A stretch of DNA of 64,000 nucleotides from Peromyscus leucopus (Eukaryota; Chordata; Mammalia; Rodentia; Cricetidae): NCBI RefSeq assembly GCF_004664715.2, contig NC_051068.1, positions 12,206,298 to 12,270,297 of the forward strand, given 5' to 3'. The translations under genes were made by a program, and so were the position numbers. This document shows, piece by piece, positions 23,029 through 34,919 of the stretch (its first letter is position 1; each line of letters starts with the position of its first letter). The notes beneath the pieces were generated by a model. The model had not been told where the DNA came from, searched no databases, and was given only the letters and a program-made list of their open reading frames with translations.

Positions 23029-25617
23029 AGGAGACTTCTCAGTTATCTGCTGATTTGCAATCTTGAAATTTCATACATCCTCATGGTAACAGATTTACAT
23101 ACTTTGATCACTACCTAAATATATTGTTTATAAAATAGCTAATTTCTTTCTGTTTTTTATCCTTCATAGTTTAAAAGTTAAATCTTCCCAGTCCCATACC
23201 CACTAAATAAAAGAATTACCTAAAAATGATGGTATCTTTATCTTTTTGATCACGTTATAATTTCCAAATTAAGTGTAGATTATGATAGTCAAATAATATT
23301 TACTGAACTGCATTCTGTGTATTGTAGACCACTCACATAAAATTACCCCACAAATACATGACGAAGGCACGTGATAATTAAATCATCGCTCCATGCTACA
23401 TCCACTTCTGTAACATACACCTGGCTATGGCACAATCACTAAATCTTTGTTTTGAATCCATACTCAATTCACACGACTAGAACTGGAGCAAACACCTACA
23501 TCCTAAGGTAGAATTTGGCTCAGTGCAGATCTTCAAAGGCAATAAGGCGAGCTGACCCTGTAAGAAGCCCATGGCTGGTTATCCAACCCTCTTTAGAGCT
23601 TTTGTAACTCAGTATGTGGCACTGGATTAAAGACTTTAGAAGAGCGTGTGGGAAAATGTGGTATTCTAGTAGGAATATGTGCTAATAAAAATTTATGGGG
23701 GCCTTATGCATATTCATCATCTAATTCTGAAAGATAGCTGCCGGGAAGTCTCGATTAACCTCATTACGGAGATGAAATTGGTTCTGAGGGCCACGTGCTT
23801 CTAGTAACCGGATCCCATAAACTCAAGTCAGGAACTTATTATACGACCTCATTCATTCATTATCATAAGGGATCTGTCAATAATAAAAAGAAATGGACAA
23901 CTGACATATGGTAGAGTTTTCATGGACAGAAACAGGAAGTGGCAGATAGCCAGGTCAGGAGGGTCTGGAGCACCCCAGACCCTCACCACTAGCATTTGTG
24001 TGTTGCCTTGATGTGTGCCCCTGGCACAGAGTACCTGAGTGTGAGCGTGTATGGAGTGTAGCCAGACCACTGCACACCTCTCAGGCCCTGTCTGCTTTAA
24101 ACTTTAATAAGGAGCTCCTGTATTACAACCTTGCCAGATGGCCTCGGAGGTACTTTATATCTTGTTTTGTTTGGAAGAATCTTACCTAGTGACAGAATTA
24201 TTACCATTTGCCTGACAGATGTTTCTTTAAAAAAAAAAAATGTAAGTTGAATTGATTCACCATAGCAGAAGAAAATAGAGAAAAACTCCATTTTTAATAG
24301 AATGCCATTTTTATTGAGATCGTTTTAGTAACTCAGTTCTGTTAGCCATGGAAAGGGCTTCCGTAAAGTGAGCACAAAAATATGCCAAGACCCAACGCCT
24401 TGATAACCCAGATTGGCTCTGCCTGAATTCGTCTACAGATGGTTTATCTGTGTTTGCTTTGCTTTGTTGTTGTTAAAATTATTTGCTTCAAGAAACATTT
24501 CTAAAAATACTAAAGACATGATCCGTATGTGCAGCTTTAACATGAACAAAAGAGTCACATGAGAGCCTGAAAGTTATCATCCAGCTGGCCAAAAATTTAG
24601 CACACGAAGCCCAGACCCATTGTCGCACTGAATTATAACTTTCTCTGAAGAGGCTTTCAGCCTTCTTCCCCACCCCAGTGCCAGGCTGAGTCCAGCACTC
24701 TGTTGGGTTCACACTTGTGAGTGGATGGGCATTAACTCAGAGCTGGTCACATTTTAAAGTCTATCGATAGTCTCTGCTAAAGAGCATCATGTTAAGTATG
24801 ATGAGAGGTGTGCCCAACCTTTTAACACTGTGACATGGGGCTGACATCTACAAAGTTCATACATGAGACACAGACAATCAAGCTAAAAAAAAATCATGTG
24901 TACTTGAGTGTACATGCACACACTCAGTGTTTTGAGTCAATTTATAATGTCTTGGGCTACATTCATAGCTATCCTTGGCCCCATGTCAAACACATGCTCA
25001 TCTTCTATTCTCAGAGAAACTTTTGCTCTTTGGAGTCAAATAACCCCGTGGTTACAGCTACACAAGTTTCTGGTGCTGCCGATAAGTCAGAGGGAAATTA
25101 TTCCAGGAAGCTCCACTAGCTGAAACTTAATTCATTTCTTTTATATTTTCCCCCTGTGAGGTTTACAGATGTAAATCTCTCCAAGATTCCAGGATGCTGC
25201 TCCAAATCTCGTATCAATACACACGTAATACCCACAAGCCTCTTATGAACGTGTGGAAAGAGAAAAAGAGGGAGAGACAGAAAACAAGAGATCTAGGAGA
25301 GATGAGCCAATCAAAACCAGGCTCAGGTCCTCAGGTCAAAGAGCGCACTCTGCTGCCGTCCTGCTCTCTGTTCCTGTGGCTGACAGGAAAGGGTGCCTCG
25401 GCATGCTGAGACTCTCCCGCTCCTCTGAATTTTTTCAGGCTCTCTGAATTTTCCAAGGTCCACCAAAGGTGTAGCTGGCTTTTGTTTGTTTGCTTTGTTT
25501 TGATTTGTTTTATTTTGTTTTGTTTGATAACAGTAAGAAGATGCCCAGGGTAGTTTGGTTGAACAACATGCAGTTAAATCTGTATTCATAAATTACTCTT
25601 TTCTACTGACGTGTGTT

Positions 25618-25982
25618 AATGATTTTCCCTTTGTTGTGACAAAAGGCCCTGCAGAAGCCACTTAAGGAGGGCGGGTTTACAGCCTGGGTCGTCTTGATCA
25701 CATTTTGAGGAGACACCTTCCGTTCAGGACAGAGGGAAGAAGGGGCTTGTCACATTGTATCCACAGTCAGGAAGCACAAAGAGTTGGACAGTTGTATTCA
25801 GCTTAAATTCTTTTTTTTATTCAGTCTGGCACCCAAGCCAAGGGTCAGGTGACACCTACATTCCATGTGGTTACTCTCTCCTGAGTTAGACCTTTCTGGA
25901 AATACTATTATAGACCTACCCATGGGTGTGTTTCCATGGTGATTCTAAGTCCAATCAAATCGACAAGATTAACCATCACAAT
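25618..25982 (-). repeat. Family C-related rodent dispersed repeat
   Basis: GTTGTGACAAAAGGCCCTG, TGTATCCACAGTCAGGAAGC and TTTCCATGGTGATTCTAAG, ending AACCATCACAA. The same ending recurs at 47.47 kb. Confidence 0.65.
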
Positions 25983-26388
25983 ATGTTATAGTAATATATT
26001 ATGTGGGCAGACAGAACTCAGGAAGGTTTGCACTCTGAGCCCCTGGACAAGTGTGTTTGAGAGGAGATAATTAAGACCTACCACTTTTAGCTACAGCAAA
26101 AAGTACTACTTACTTTTTCTACATACGTGACGAGATTGTTACAGCAAACCAACACATTCATAATTAGATATGGATCAACAGCTAAGTAATTTGTAGGTGA
26201 GTTACTGAGGAAAACTTGGTCTAGGAGCCCCAAACACTACTTTAATCAGTGTGCGACCTCTCTGACCTTGGGAGGCATTGGTTTGAATGTATCAACGTGA
26301 ACCGCCATGTTTGCCTCACAGGTAAAGTTAGGTTTGCTGCTGTCATCTTCGTGCTCCCCTTGGTGACAGTCCGTCTTGCTCTTCACAG

Positions 26389-26673
26389 TGCTCCTATATT
26401 CCTAAGTGTGGAAACAACTTTGAAGAGTCCATGTCCCTGGTGAGTGTCGTCATGGAAAACTTCAGGAGACACCAACACTTCCCCTGCTATTCTGACCCAG
26501 AAGGAAACCAGAAGAGTGTCATCCTGACCAAACTCTACAGCTCCAATGTGCTGTTTCATTCTCTCTTCTGGCCGACTTGTATGATGGCTGGGGGCGTGGC
26601 GATTGTTGCCATGGTGAAACTCACTCAGTACCTCTCCCTGCTCTGTGAGAGGATCCAACGGATCAATAGATAA
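26389..26673 (+). CDS. Kcnmb2: Kcnmb2 last coding exon, residues 142-235 and stop
   Basis: The terminal exon encodes the rest of the extracellular loop and the second membrane helix. It begins CSYIPKCGNNFEESMSLV straight after the acceptor CTCTTCACAG, in phase 0 with the preceding exon. C142, C148 and C174 complete the loop cysteines. The second transmembrane segment is about residues 195-217 (VLFHSLFWPTCMMAGGVAIV). The short cytoplasmic tail ends CERIQRINR, followed by TAA at 26671-26673. The three exons total 652 nt, which with 19 upstream residues gives the 235 residues expected for the family. The exon 15.8 kb upstream is the previous one, so this intron is large but ordinary for the gene. 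Confidence 0.97.
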   Translation, partial: CSYIPKCGNNFEESMSLVSVVMENFRRHQHFPCYSDPEGNQKSVILTKLYSSNVLFHSLFWPTCMMAGGVAIVAMVKLTQYLSLLCERIQRINR

Positions 26674-27845
26674 AAGAAAAAAAAAATCATGGATAAGATA
26701 TTTTTCTTTAAAGCTCAAATACTGTTTTCTTTCATTCTTCACCAAAGAACCTTAAGTTTTTAATGTGCAGTCTGTTATGGGTTCCTTAACGTATTATTCT
26801 AAGTAGAGCAATAATGCAAATGCTGTCCTATATGCAAACATGATGTCCTTATTATTCAGGAGAATTAACTGTTCTTTGTCAGTCGGTTGTTTCATTATCT
26901 TGTTTTGATGCTGGAACTAGTCCAGTCCTCTTTCCACCAGGACAGGGCTCAGCCGCTCATTGCTAAGTCTTGTGGGGAAATGGAGGCACTGTCCACGTGA
27001 CAAGGTCTGCACTCTGAGTTTCCAGACCTCTTGAAGACCAGATTTTTCTTCATTTGTTGTTTACTAAAGCTACAGCCAAAAACATGTTTTTCTTTTCTTA
27101 CTCTGCATTGAGCCCTGTAGCAAGTGACGGGGTAGTTTCCTCACTAAAGGGTGTTAAGCTTTTCGTTTGTCTGTTTTCTATTTTTACATATTGCTGTAAT
27201 GAAGAGAGGAGGCCAGCTACTTTTCTTTCATTCCTTTTTATTCACAACTTCAGATTTTTAAAATGATCTCCAGGTCGATAATGTCTTCCAAACAGAGTCC
27301 TCTCCATCTATGACCCTGCTACTGTGTGGGAGACGAAGCTGGTGAGTTCATTCCCAGTGAACTGACTGGGTGTTGGTAGGTATTCCATCGCAATGTGGGA
27401 CAGTCTAGGCTGCAAGGACACATATGTGACATCCTAACTCCATTTCCACTGGATGGTTAGAGGCAAACATTAATATGCTAAAGACTGATGGATTCGTTGC
27501 AATGGGTGAGTCTGTTACAGCAAATTATCATGTTGGACTATTACTCTGTGGGAATTTATGTTTCAGTGAATGAATGTGTAGTCAGTCTCTCCTGAAAAAT
27601 GTTGCCTGTTGGAGTTTAAAAGCTATGTATGCAGAATCTTTGTCTCCTCTACATATTTTATTTTTCTATTCACGATTCCCTTTTGGTTGTTATATTTTAT
27701 ATGCAGAATAGACCTTTTTCCTAACACACGTTTGAATCGAATAACAGGTTTAAAGGAAGCCTTTCTTCACGTTGATGTTTACTCATTCTATTTGCCGGGG
27801 GATGAGGGGTTTGTTTTAAATAAAGACATTCCATCTTTTATTTAA
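26674..27845 (+). other. Kcnmb2: Kcnmb2 3' UTR (proposed extent)
   Basis: This AT-rich, repeat-poor sequence directly follows the stop codon. I see no SINE or L1 in it, which fits a transcribed UTR. The end is inferred from the first strong poly(A) hexamer in good context (27819). A longer form reaching about 28.05 kb is possible. Several small ORFs here look like chance. Confidence 0.6.
27819..27824 (+). terminator. Candidate Kcnmb2 poly(A) signal AATAAA
   Basis: A canonical AATAAA lies about 1.15 kb after the stop and is followed within 15-25 nt by a T-rich stretch (TCTTTTATTT), a plausible downstream element. Cleavage would fall near 27840. No cDNA evidence is available here. Confidence 0.5.
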
Positions 27846-28024
27846 TATCAATATCTAAAGGAGAAGACAAACATCTCTCTTTCTCATCTATATTTAAGTA
27901 CCCTTTTGTAACATAGTATTGATGTTTTTTAGGTAATTGCAAAATTTTACAAATCATTTGTGGAATGAATGGTGAAACCAATGAGGAAGCAGAATGTTGT
28001 GATTCATAGTCTGACTCATAAGCA

Positions 28025-28030
28025 AATAAA
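28025..28030 (+). terminator. Alternative distal poly(A) signal AATAAA
   Basis: A second canonical hexamer sits about 200 bp beyond the first. It could give a longer 3' UTR. The flanking sequence is less T/GT-rich than at 27819, so I rank it second. Confidence 0.3.
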
Positions 28031-28463
28031 TGCCTAGGGTGTAATCAGGACTTCAAATGTGTAAGGAAAATGTTTTAAGACCCACTCGATCACAAGATTT
28101 GAATACTTTTTACATTCAGCACACACAGCCTGTGGCAGTCCAAACAATTCTGATCTACTATACTTGAAGACATTTTAAGAGACTGTAAAGAAAATCCCTT
28201 TTTCTGACACTTAAACAATACATGTAATGTTGTAAACATTTGGAAAACACCCACAGAAAATTACTTATTTCTATTCTTTCTTTAAAATGTATTTGTCAAG
28301 ATGGGAGAGGAATCTTAGGGATGATGGGGCTGAAGTTTGTAATCTTAAATGTTCCCTAGGCTTCCCTTCAAGTGATCCAAAGGTGAAACAGATATGATAA
28401 CAGTATGACATATATTATTTTTATCTTCCTTAGATTGTTTTCACTAAAAGTTCCCAACTGAGG

Positions 28464-28545
28464 CCTGGGGCTGTATTTCAAAAGTAAAGTGTTTGCATCA
28501 CATGCATGATACTCTAGGGTCAATCCCCAATACTGAAGAAAAGAA
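28464..28545 (+). repeat. ID-like tRNA-derived SINE fragment
   Basis: GGGCTGTATTTCAAAAGTAA, AGGGTCAATCCCCAATAC resembles the ID/tRNA-Ala body. Diverged. Confidence 0.5.
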
Positions 28546-28720
28546 GAAAACATCCCAACTATTGGTTAGCTAAGAATGCAGAAAACTTTTTAAAAGGGGG
28601 AGGCATCAAAAGATGTTAACTAGGACCTTCTTGGATGTCAGTCTAGCAACAACACCTTTAAACTACCTTAGATGAGAACACAACTAGATGTTTGCTATCA
28701 AAGAGGAAGACCCAGAACTA

Positions 28721-29153
28721 TAGTGATGTTTTATTTGTACTAAAATGTGATTTGTATGTTAATAAATAAAGTTGCCCAGGGGTCAGAGCTATTAGAGCCA
28801 TAGCAAAAACTGGGTGGTGGTGGTGCACACCTTTAATCCCAGCACTTGGTAGGCAGAGCTAGGTAGATCTGTGTGGTCAAGGATACAGCCAGCATTGGAG
28901 ACACACACCTTTAATCTCAATACTAACCATGGAAGACCTGGAGGTCTGTACAGACAGGCAGTGACGAGGCAGTCATGTGGTTGGGTTTACAACCAATGAG
29001 AAGGCAGAATAGAAAGTCTATATAAAGACAAAAACACAGGAAGTAGGTCTCTTGGCTAAAGAGGCTAGCTGCAGCAGTAAGGCTCTTAACTCTGATCTCT
29101 TGGCAAACTTTATTTATTAACATACAAATCACATTTTAGTACAAATAAAATAT
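28721..29153 (+). mobile_element. Family A element with ~47 bp terminal inverted repeats
   Basis: The left end 28729-28776 (TTTTATTTGTACTAAAATGT ... AAAGTTGCC) is the reverse complement of 29102-29150, with a single inserted base. Inside are B1-like pieces (GTGGTGCACACCTTTAATCC) and CTATATAAAGACAAAAACAC. Flanking octamers CAGAACTA at 28713-28720 and 29154-29161 look like a target-site duplication. It carries no protein-coding frame. The class is not settled: non-autonomous DNA transposon, or LTR-like family whose ends became inverted. Confidence 0.7.
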
Positions 29154-29169
29154 CAGAACTAATAACATG

Positions 29170-29300
29170 TAAGATGCCTTGCATGTGTTAACTAATTTGC
29201 TCTTCACAACATCTCTATTGAGGACCATCATTAATTACCTCAGCCTACAGATGTTAAATCACCTCCCTCAAAATTATCGTTATTGTGAAAAGCAAAGAAA
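29170..29300 (+). repeat. MIR fragment
   Basis: TTGCATGTGTTAACTAATTT, CTCTTCACAACATCTCTATT and CCTACAGATGTTAAATCACC follow the MIR core. Confidence 0.55.
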
Positions 29301-29548
29301 AGGCCCACCTGGTAGTTTTCCAGTTATGGAAGTCACTACTGTGGCTTTGACATCTTTTCAATTGACCCCGAGGAATTCTGAGGTCTAGAAGGGATCATAG
29401 AAATGACAAAGAAAGAGAACTGAATGGGAAGACTTTGATCAAAAGATGGTGAGGAGGGGGCTACTAAGAAAGTCAGTTATCTTCTTGGCTGTATGTAGAT
29501 GTCAGACATCAGATAAATATAGGAGTCCTTTGTAACACTAGCATTCTA

Positions 29549-29735
29549 AGGGCCAGTGAGTTGGCTCAGCAGGGAAAACCACTTGCCAGCCAGCCTGAAG
29601 ACCTGGGTTCAATACCTGGGACCCACATGCTGGAAGGAAAGAAATCTACTTCACAAGTTGTTCTCTGACCTATACGCATGACCATCATAACACACACACA
29701 TTTGTGCACACACAAAATAAATAAAAACATAATAA
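29549..29735 (+). repeat. B2/B3 SINE
   Basis: GCCAGTGAGTTGGCTCAGC, CTGGGTTCAATACCTGGGAC and an ACACACAAAATAAATAAA tail. Confidence 0.85.
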
Positions 29736-30570
29736 GACTCGAATTTCATGCTATGTGTGTGTAAAGAAGACCAACGCTGACCTTCAGGGGACATTCTGAT
29801 GCTCAAATAGAATCTATGCATATTAATCTATGGTTTAAGAGAAGAACAGTCTCCCTCTGATACTCCCAGTAAGCCACTTGTCTCTTTAGGACCTAGAGCC
29901 TTATTCACACTGGCAGCAGCAGACCACGGGCTCCACATTACTTAAAGAGAATGATTTCCCCAAATGCTACAAATGTCTATGTGTCCAAATCACTTTCATT
30001 ATCCAATTGGCACATCCCATCTAAAACTTTATTGATTTCAGATTGCCTGAGTTGCAATTGTATTAAAACCCAGGAATGATAAATGTATCAATGACTGCTT
30101 GCAAATAGCTATAATAAAAAGATATGGTTCCATGGAAAGCTACCAGCAAAGTACCCGCTGATGCTAATGTGTGGGCATCGTAAATACCTCTATGCAGGCT
30201 GGTGACAGCCAGAGCTTCAGCACACTGTCCTTCCCGTTGCTACAAATGGCCAAAGAATACTTACACATGACATTTATAAAACAAACGCTGTTTCCACAGT
30301 GTTGTGCTATAAACAGCTCACTGCATTCCTGGGGGTAAAACATGTTGAGTGTAATTGTTATGTTGACGTTAACAGAGAGAAAAGTGAGATGAGCAATTGA
30401 CTGAAGTGAGTTTAGACAATAACTTTAACTCCAAGTATAGTTACAATGCTCCGTCCCGACATAAACACTGAACTAAACAATGTTAAAAAAGGTCGGGTAA
30501 CTCTCACTGTCCTCCTAAGAAAGAAGGCATGATTAAAAGTCGAATGCCGTTCCTTTTCTTAAACTCTTGG
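29736..30570. other. Unique intergenic sequence
   Basis: AT-rich and without recognisable repeats or coding potential. Confidence 0.5.
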
Positions 30571-30805
30571 GGTTTTGTTTTAGATTTATTTATTTTTATT
30601 TTATGCATATGGATGTTTATCTTGCATGTGTATCTGTGCACCTTATATGTACCTGGTACCCTCGTAGGTAAGAGGAAGGAGTCAGATCCCCTGAGACTGG
30701 ATTACAGATGATTATGAGCTGTCATGTGGGTGCTGGGAATTGAACGTGGGTCCTCTGGAAGAGCAGCCAGTGCTGTTAACTGCTGAGCCTTCTCTGAGAC
30801 CCCCT
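30570..30805 (-). repeat. B3-type SINE, antisense
   Basis: TTTTAGATTTATTTATTTTT tail complement, GTGCTGGGAATTGAACGTGG and GCTGAGCCTTCTCTGAGACC. Confidence 0.85.
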
Positions 30806-32240
30806 TTCTTTCTCAACTCATTTCCCATTTCTTCTTGTGTAGGAAGTCGGCCAGAACAATCTTACAATTCTGCCATAACCCTTCCAATATGTACACCACA
30901 TGGAACTTTGGCTTGAATGGCCTTGCTTCAGGATTCTTCTGAAAAAAAAAAAAGTGTCAGTGTGGCAGGAGAGTATCAGGCACCACATGGTGCACATATA
31001 TATGCAAAGCTAAACAACCATATACATAAAATTAAAAATAAATAGATCTTTAAAAGCAAATTCATTTTTATCAGAACTCATGCTAACACATGACTCCCTT
31101 CCTAGTATCCTTGATGAGAGCCGTCCAGTGACAAGGATAGCCACTGTATTGGCTACTACAGTGAAATACTTCAAGATAGGGTACTTGTGCAAAAAGGTTT
31201 ACTGAGGGCATAGTTTTGGATGTTCCAGATTGGAGGACTTTTTGCTTCGGGCCATTGGTGAGAACCCTAGATGGCAGTGTCAGGATAACATGTGTGGCCA
31301 CCTATGAGCCAGGAATCACAGAAAGAGACTTGGTCCCACAGTCCCTTTGAAGGCATACTCTTGATGACCTAAGGGCTCTCCATTAGAATCCATAGCACTT
31401 CCCAGTGCTTCTCCTCTGGATGGATCCAAACCATGACAGTTACCACCTGAAATACAGCTGCTTGTAAGAAAGGTCATCAGTTAATGCTAGAAATTTGCCT
31501 CCTGGGAACATATACTAAAACTACAAAATAAACCCAGTCCTCCCACTATTGACTTACTTTACTAGTGTGGTTTTATTGAAAAATGATGAAAGGATCGTGA
31601 ATGCACAATTTCTATCAGTTTGGAATGAAAGTCAACAGAAATATGTCTATCCAGTGAGGATTATTGGCATAAGTGGAAACTTGTGCAGGTAGCATGAACA
31701 ATATAGGTTTCAATAGTCGGAGGTAGATCCATAATAACCTAATGTTCATGGGTGAAATCATGGTGAGCCAGCTAAATAAGACATCTTGTGAATTCTAGTC
31801 CCGAACCACCTGTCAAGTAGATTTGATCTTCTAGAGAGATAATACCTTCTGAAAATCTACAGTGTTCTTATTTGGCCCTCTGACAGCCAGAGGGAAATCA
31901 CTGAAGGGCACAGAACAGCTCCTAGCAAAACTTTCCTATGGCTGCCTTTCATTTGCCTTGGCTAAGGTCTCTGAGGAAACTGTCAAGAAACTGTCAAGCT
32001 GCAGATTCCAGGTGTGGCTAGACATTCCATGCACATAGAAAGAGGAATTTTTCTCTCAAATAATATAATTTATTAGTTGGGCTTTGAAAACTATTCTTTA
32101 ATTTAGTCTAATGTGATTCCCCTCATCTCTTAAAAACTACATTATGACTTGTCAATATAGCTACAAAAGGACCATGAAGAAGGTTTCAATGGCCTTTACA
32201 CAAGTCCATCAACAGATAGCAATATCTGAAATTTCTTCAA
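30806..32240. other. Unique intergenic sequence
   Basis: I see no genes or strong repeats. Short ORFs only. Confidence 0.45.
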
Positions 32241-32244
32241 GTAG

Positions 32245-32400
32245 TCCTCCTTCTTCCTCTCCCTCTCCCTCTCTCCCTCTCCCCTCCCTCTCTCCCTCTC
32301 CACCTCACTCTCTCTCCCTCTCCCCTCCCCTCTCCCCCTCCCTTCCTCTCCCCCTCCCCCTCCCTCTCCCTCCCCCCTTACCTCTCTGTGTCCCTCCATT
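32245..32400. repeat. Pyrimidine-rich (CCCTCT)n tract
   Basis: Mixed TCCCTC/CCCTCT units dominate, including CTCCCCCTCCCTCT-type runs. The opposite-strand Glu/Arg-rich frame is an artefact. Confidence 0.9.
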
Positions 32401-32704
32401 ATTCTTCTCTGGGTTGCATCCTTATTCTCCATGGTTATCAGCAAAGATGATTTGTGGTTCTTGTTCATATAATCTGTCTGTTTTTAGTCACAGAAGTAAA
32501 ACTCAGCACTAATAACAGACCTCAAAAAAAAGCATGTCATCTTTTGAGCATGTGTCCACTCCTAGGATAGCCAATATAGGGTGGTGAACATTTACTGTCC
32601 AGATTGCAGAGCCCAGCATGGCCACCTCTGTAATCATCGGGGCAAGGCATGTGGTTGAAGTTGTGCTAGATGAGCGTTAACTCATTCTCTAAAGAAAAGT
32701 CAGT

Positions 32705-32915
32705 ATGTAGTGGTTGGGTGTGTGGGTCAATTGATAGAGTACTTTCCCAGCATGCACAAAGACTTGGGTTCCATTTATTGGGTGTGGGTCTGTACATCTG
32801 CAATCCCAGCACTCAGAAGATGAAGACAGGGAGATCCAGTTCAGGCCATTCTCAGCCATACAGCAAGTTTGAGGTCAGCCTGGGACACATGAGACTATGT
32901 CTCAAACTTTAAAAA
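32705..32915 (+). repeat. ID-B1 (B4-type) SINE
   Basis: GGTCAATTGATAGAGTACTT and GACTTGGGTTCCATTTATTG form the tRNA-like head; CAATCCCAGCACTCAGAAG and AGACTATGTCTCAAAC form the B1 half. Confidence 0.8.
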
Positions 32916-33830
32916 GAAAACCTAGTGTGTGATAAATACCTGCTCTGTGGCAAAGAACAGAAAAAGGAAGAAAGGATGCTGGGCAAGTAAGATCAGCAGA
33001 TGTCTACTGCGGGCAGGTGGAATAAACAGTACCAAATGCTTCTTCCAGCATTTCCCCTGAAGGAAAGAGTTTCTACACTGAAGACAAGAACAAGTGTTGC
33101 TGAGAAAGAAAGTGGAGAGGAGCAGGTGCTCAAAATGCTCTCTGCAACATGCATATCACTTCCTCAATTTTCTCATACAATTCCAAAAGGGAAGAACTGT
33201 TTCTGGTCTTCTCTAAATGCAGAGGTATTGGGTTTTGTTGAAAACAAGATGCTCACATAGAGAAAAATAGATGGTCTATAAGAGCTGATAGGAAACAGAA
33301 ACAAGGTTAAAAGAAGACCAATAATGTCTGTGGAAAGGGTATTGGGAATGCTTGTTGACAAATACTGACATTCATCAGACACTGAGGACCTGACTTACTT
33401 CTTCTAGAAGGCTTACCTTCTGGGGACCTGGAATGGCTATTTGGCCTGCCAAGGATACAGTGGCTCCCACTGCATGCTTACCTTGGAGTAAATTAATGTG
33501 AGAATCCCATGAATAGGTGAGGTGGGTAAGGAACCTGTGAAGAGGTGAGGTAAGAACTATGGGAGGAAGAGACTTCTCCCAGCTCTTAGATTTTTACGCA
33601 TCAGAACATCTAACAAGTCACTTTTCCTTGGACATCTATTGTCACAGTGAAATCAGGAGGAAGCCTTGCCTTCTGCAGCCTCACCTATCTACAACACCAT
33701 GGCTAGATGAGCGCCCAAACTGCTCTATGATACCCTTTACTGATTCTTTGGGAGGGTCATGTCATGCACCCCAATTCTGCTCCCCTTCCACTTCCCCCAT
33801 AACCTTCCCTCACCCCTGCAGCACCTCCTT
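32916..33830. other. Unique intergenic sequence
   Basis: No repeat or coding match seen apart from short ORFs of up to about 130 codons that run into A-rich sequence. Confidence 0.45.
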
Positions 33831-33831
33831 C

Positions 33832-33912
33832 AAAACAAAACAAAACAAAACAAAACAAACAAACAAAGGAAAACAAGAACAAAAAAAAAAAAAAAAAAAA
33901 ACAACAAAAAAG
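33832..33912. repeat. (CAAAA)n and poly(A) tract
   Basis: CAAAA repeats followed by a run of about 20 A, then AACAACAAAAAAG. Possibly the tail of a lost retroposon. Confidence 0.85.
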
Positions 33913-34039
33913 ACTCTTCCCTTCTCCTTCTCTCCTGCCCTCTCCTTCTCTTAATCCATCTGCCGGCATTGGGAGCCTCAGTGTGTCATATAGTATACCC
34001 TTTACTAGCAAATTTCATTACAATGACTCATCAGTTCAA

Positions 34040-34735
34040 GGCCTCTGGTTTCTGGTACAGCATCATCACCGGATCTTCCCTGGGACTCCTAGGGGATATC
34101 ACACAGCCACCCTGAATCATGGAGATCCTGAGGGTATCCTTCCACAGATCCAGCCCCTTCACAAGCTCCAGCAGGTCCTAGATGGGGTAGATATTAGGGT
34201 GGGCCAACCCAAGGCCTTGCTGTGGGCTTGGGTGGTAGCTGAGCTGGTCAAGGGTCAGCTCCCCTACCCCCATGCCCTCAGGGTCAGTTCACCCTGCTGT
34301 GGTGAGGGATGGAACCATCTCTCCTGAGTGCAGGGGCCAACTCTCTTGCTGCAGCATCTGTGAGAGGAAAAGCCAGATTTCCCTGGGCCAGTGAAGGGCA
34401 GGGCTGGCTCAACATGGTCCTGTGATTTCAACTCTCATGGTTCCTAAGGCCCCTTGAGGTGACATGAGCCACAGACATCAATATGGACTCCAGCTGCAGC
34501 TGGACCATAGACCTAGACATGGCCCTCAGCAGCAGCTTGGACATGGACAACATTCTGGCTCTGGGTGGAAGCACCAGCCACTCAGATTGGGATGGTTCTG
34601 GGGGCAGCATGGCCCCAGACACCACCAAGGCCTCAGGTTGTAGTCCAAACCCTATGTGACCTCTGGTGGCAATACGGGACTCAGACTTCAGCACAGACCC
34701 CAGCTGCAGTAGGACATTTTGTTGTTGTTGTTGTC
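34040..34735 (+). repeat. GC-richer sequence resembling an unnamed rodent dispersed repeat
   Basis: Imperfect internal reiterations such as CATGGCCCTCAGCAGCAG and GGCAGCATGGCCCCAGAC, with GGGCCAGTGAAGGGCAGGG, recall a rodent repeat that I cannot name. Base composition differs clearly from the AT-rich flanks. Confidence 0.35.
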
Positions 34736-34744
34736 TTAAACAAA

Positions 34745-34912
34745 TCTTTTGTTTGTGTTTTTATGTGTGTTGGTGTTTTTCATGGGCGTTGGATCCCTTG
34801 GAACTGGAGTTACAGACAGTTGTGAGTTGCCATGTGGCTGCTGGCAGTTGAACGCTGATCCTATGGAAGAACAGGCAGTGCTCTTAACCACTGAGCTGTC
34901 TCTCCGGGCCCT
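34745..34912 (-). repeat. B3-type SINE, antisense
   Basis: GATCCCTTGGAACTGGAGTT, GGCAGTTGAACGCTGATCC and ACTGAGCTGTCTCTCCGGGC. Confidence 0.85.
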
Positions 34913-34919
34913 GATACCC

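Larger units (their letters stand above)
10603..26388 (+). other. Kcnmb2: Kcnmb2 last intron, 15.8 kb
   Basis: GT (10603) to AG (26388). It contains SINEs, L1 3' fragments, ancient repeats and the antisense Glipr1l2 retrocopy, each listed separately. 11730-12540, 13515-15120, 17965-18820 and 23030-25615 look mostly unique with only chance ORFs. The last is the longest repeat-poor block of the intron. Confidence 0.9.

Noticed and set aside
26431..26673. Independent 80-codon protein starting at Met 26431
   Set aside because: It is the last Kcnmb2 exon; the true exon begins at the splice acceptor at 26389.
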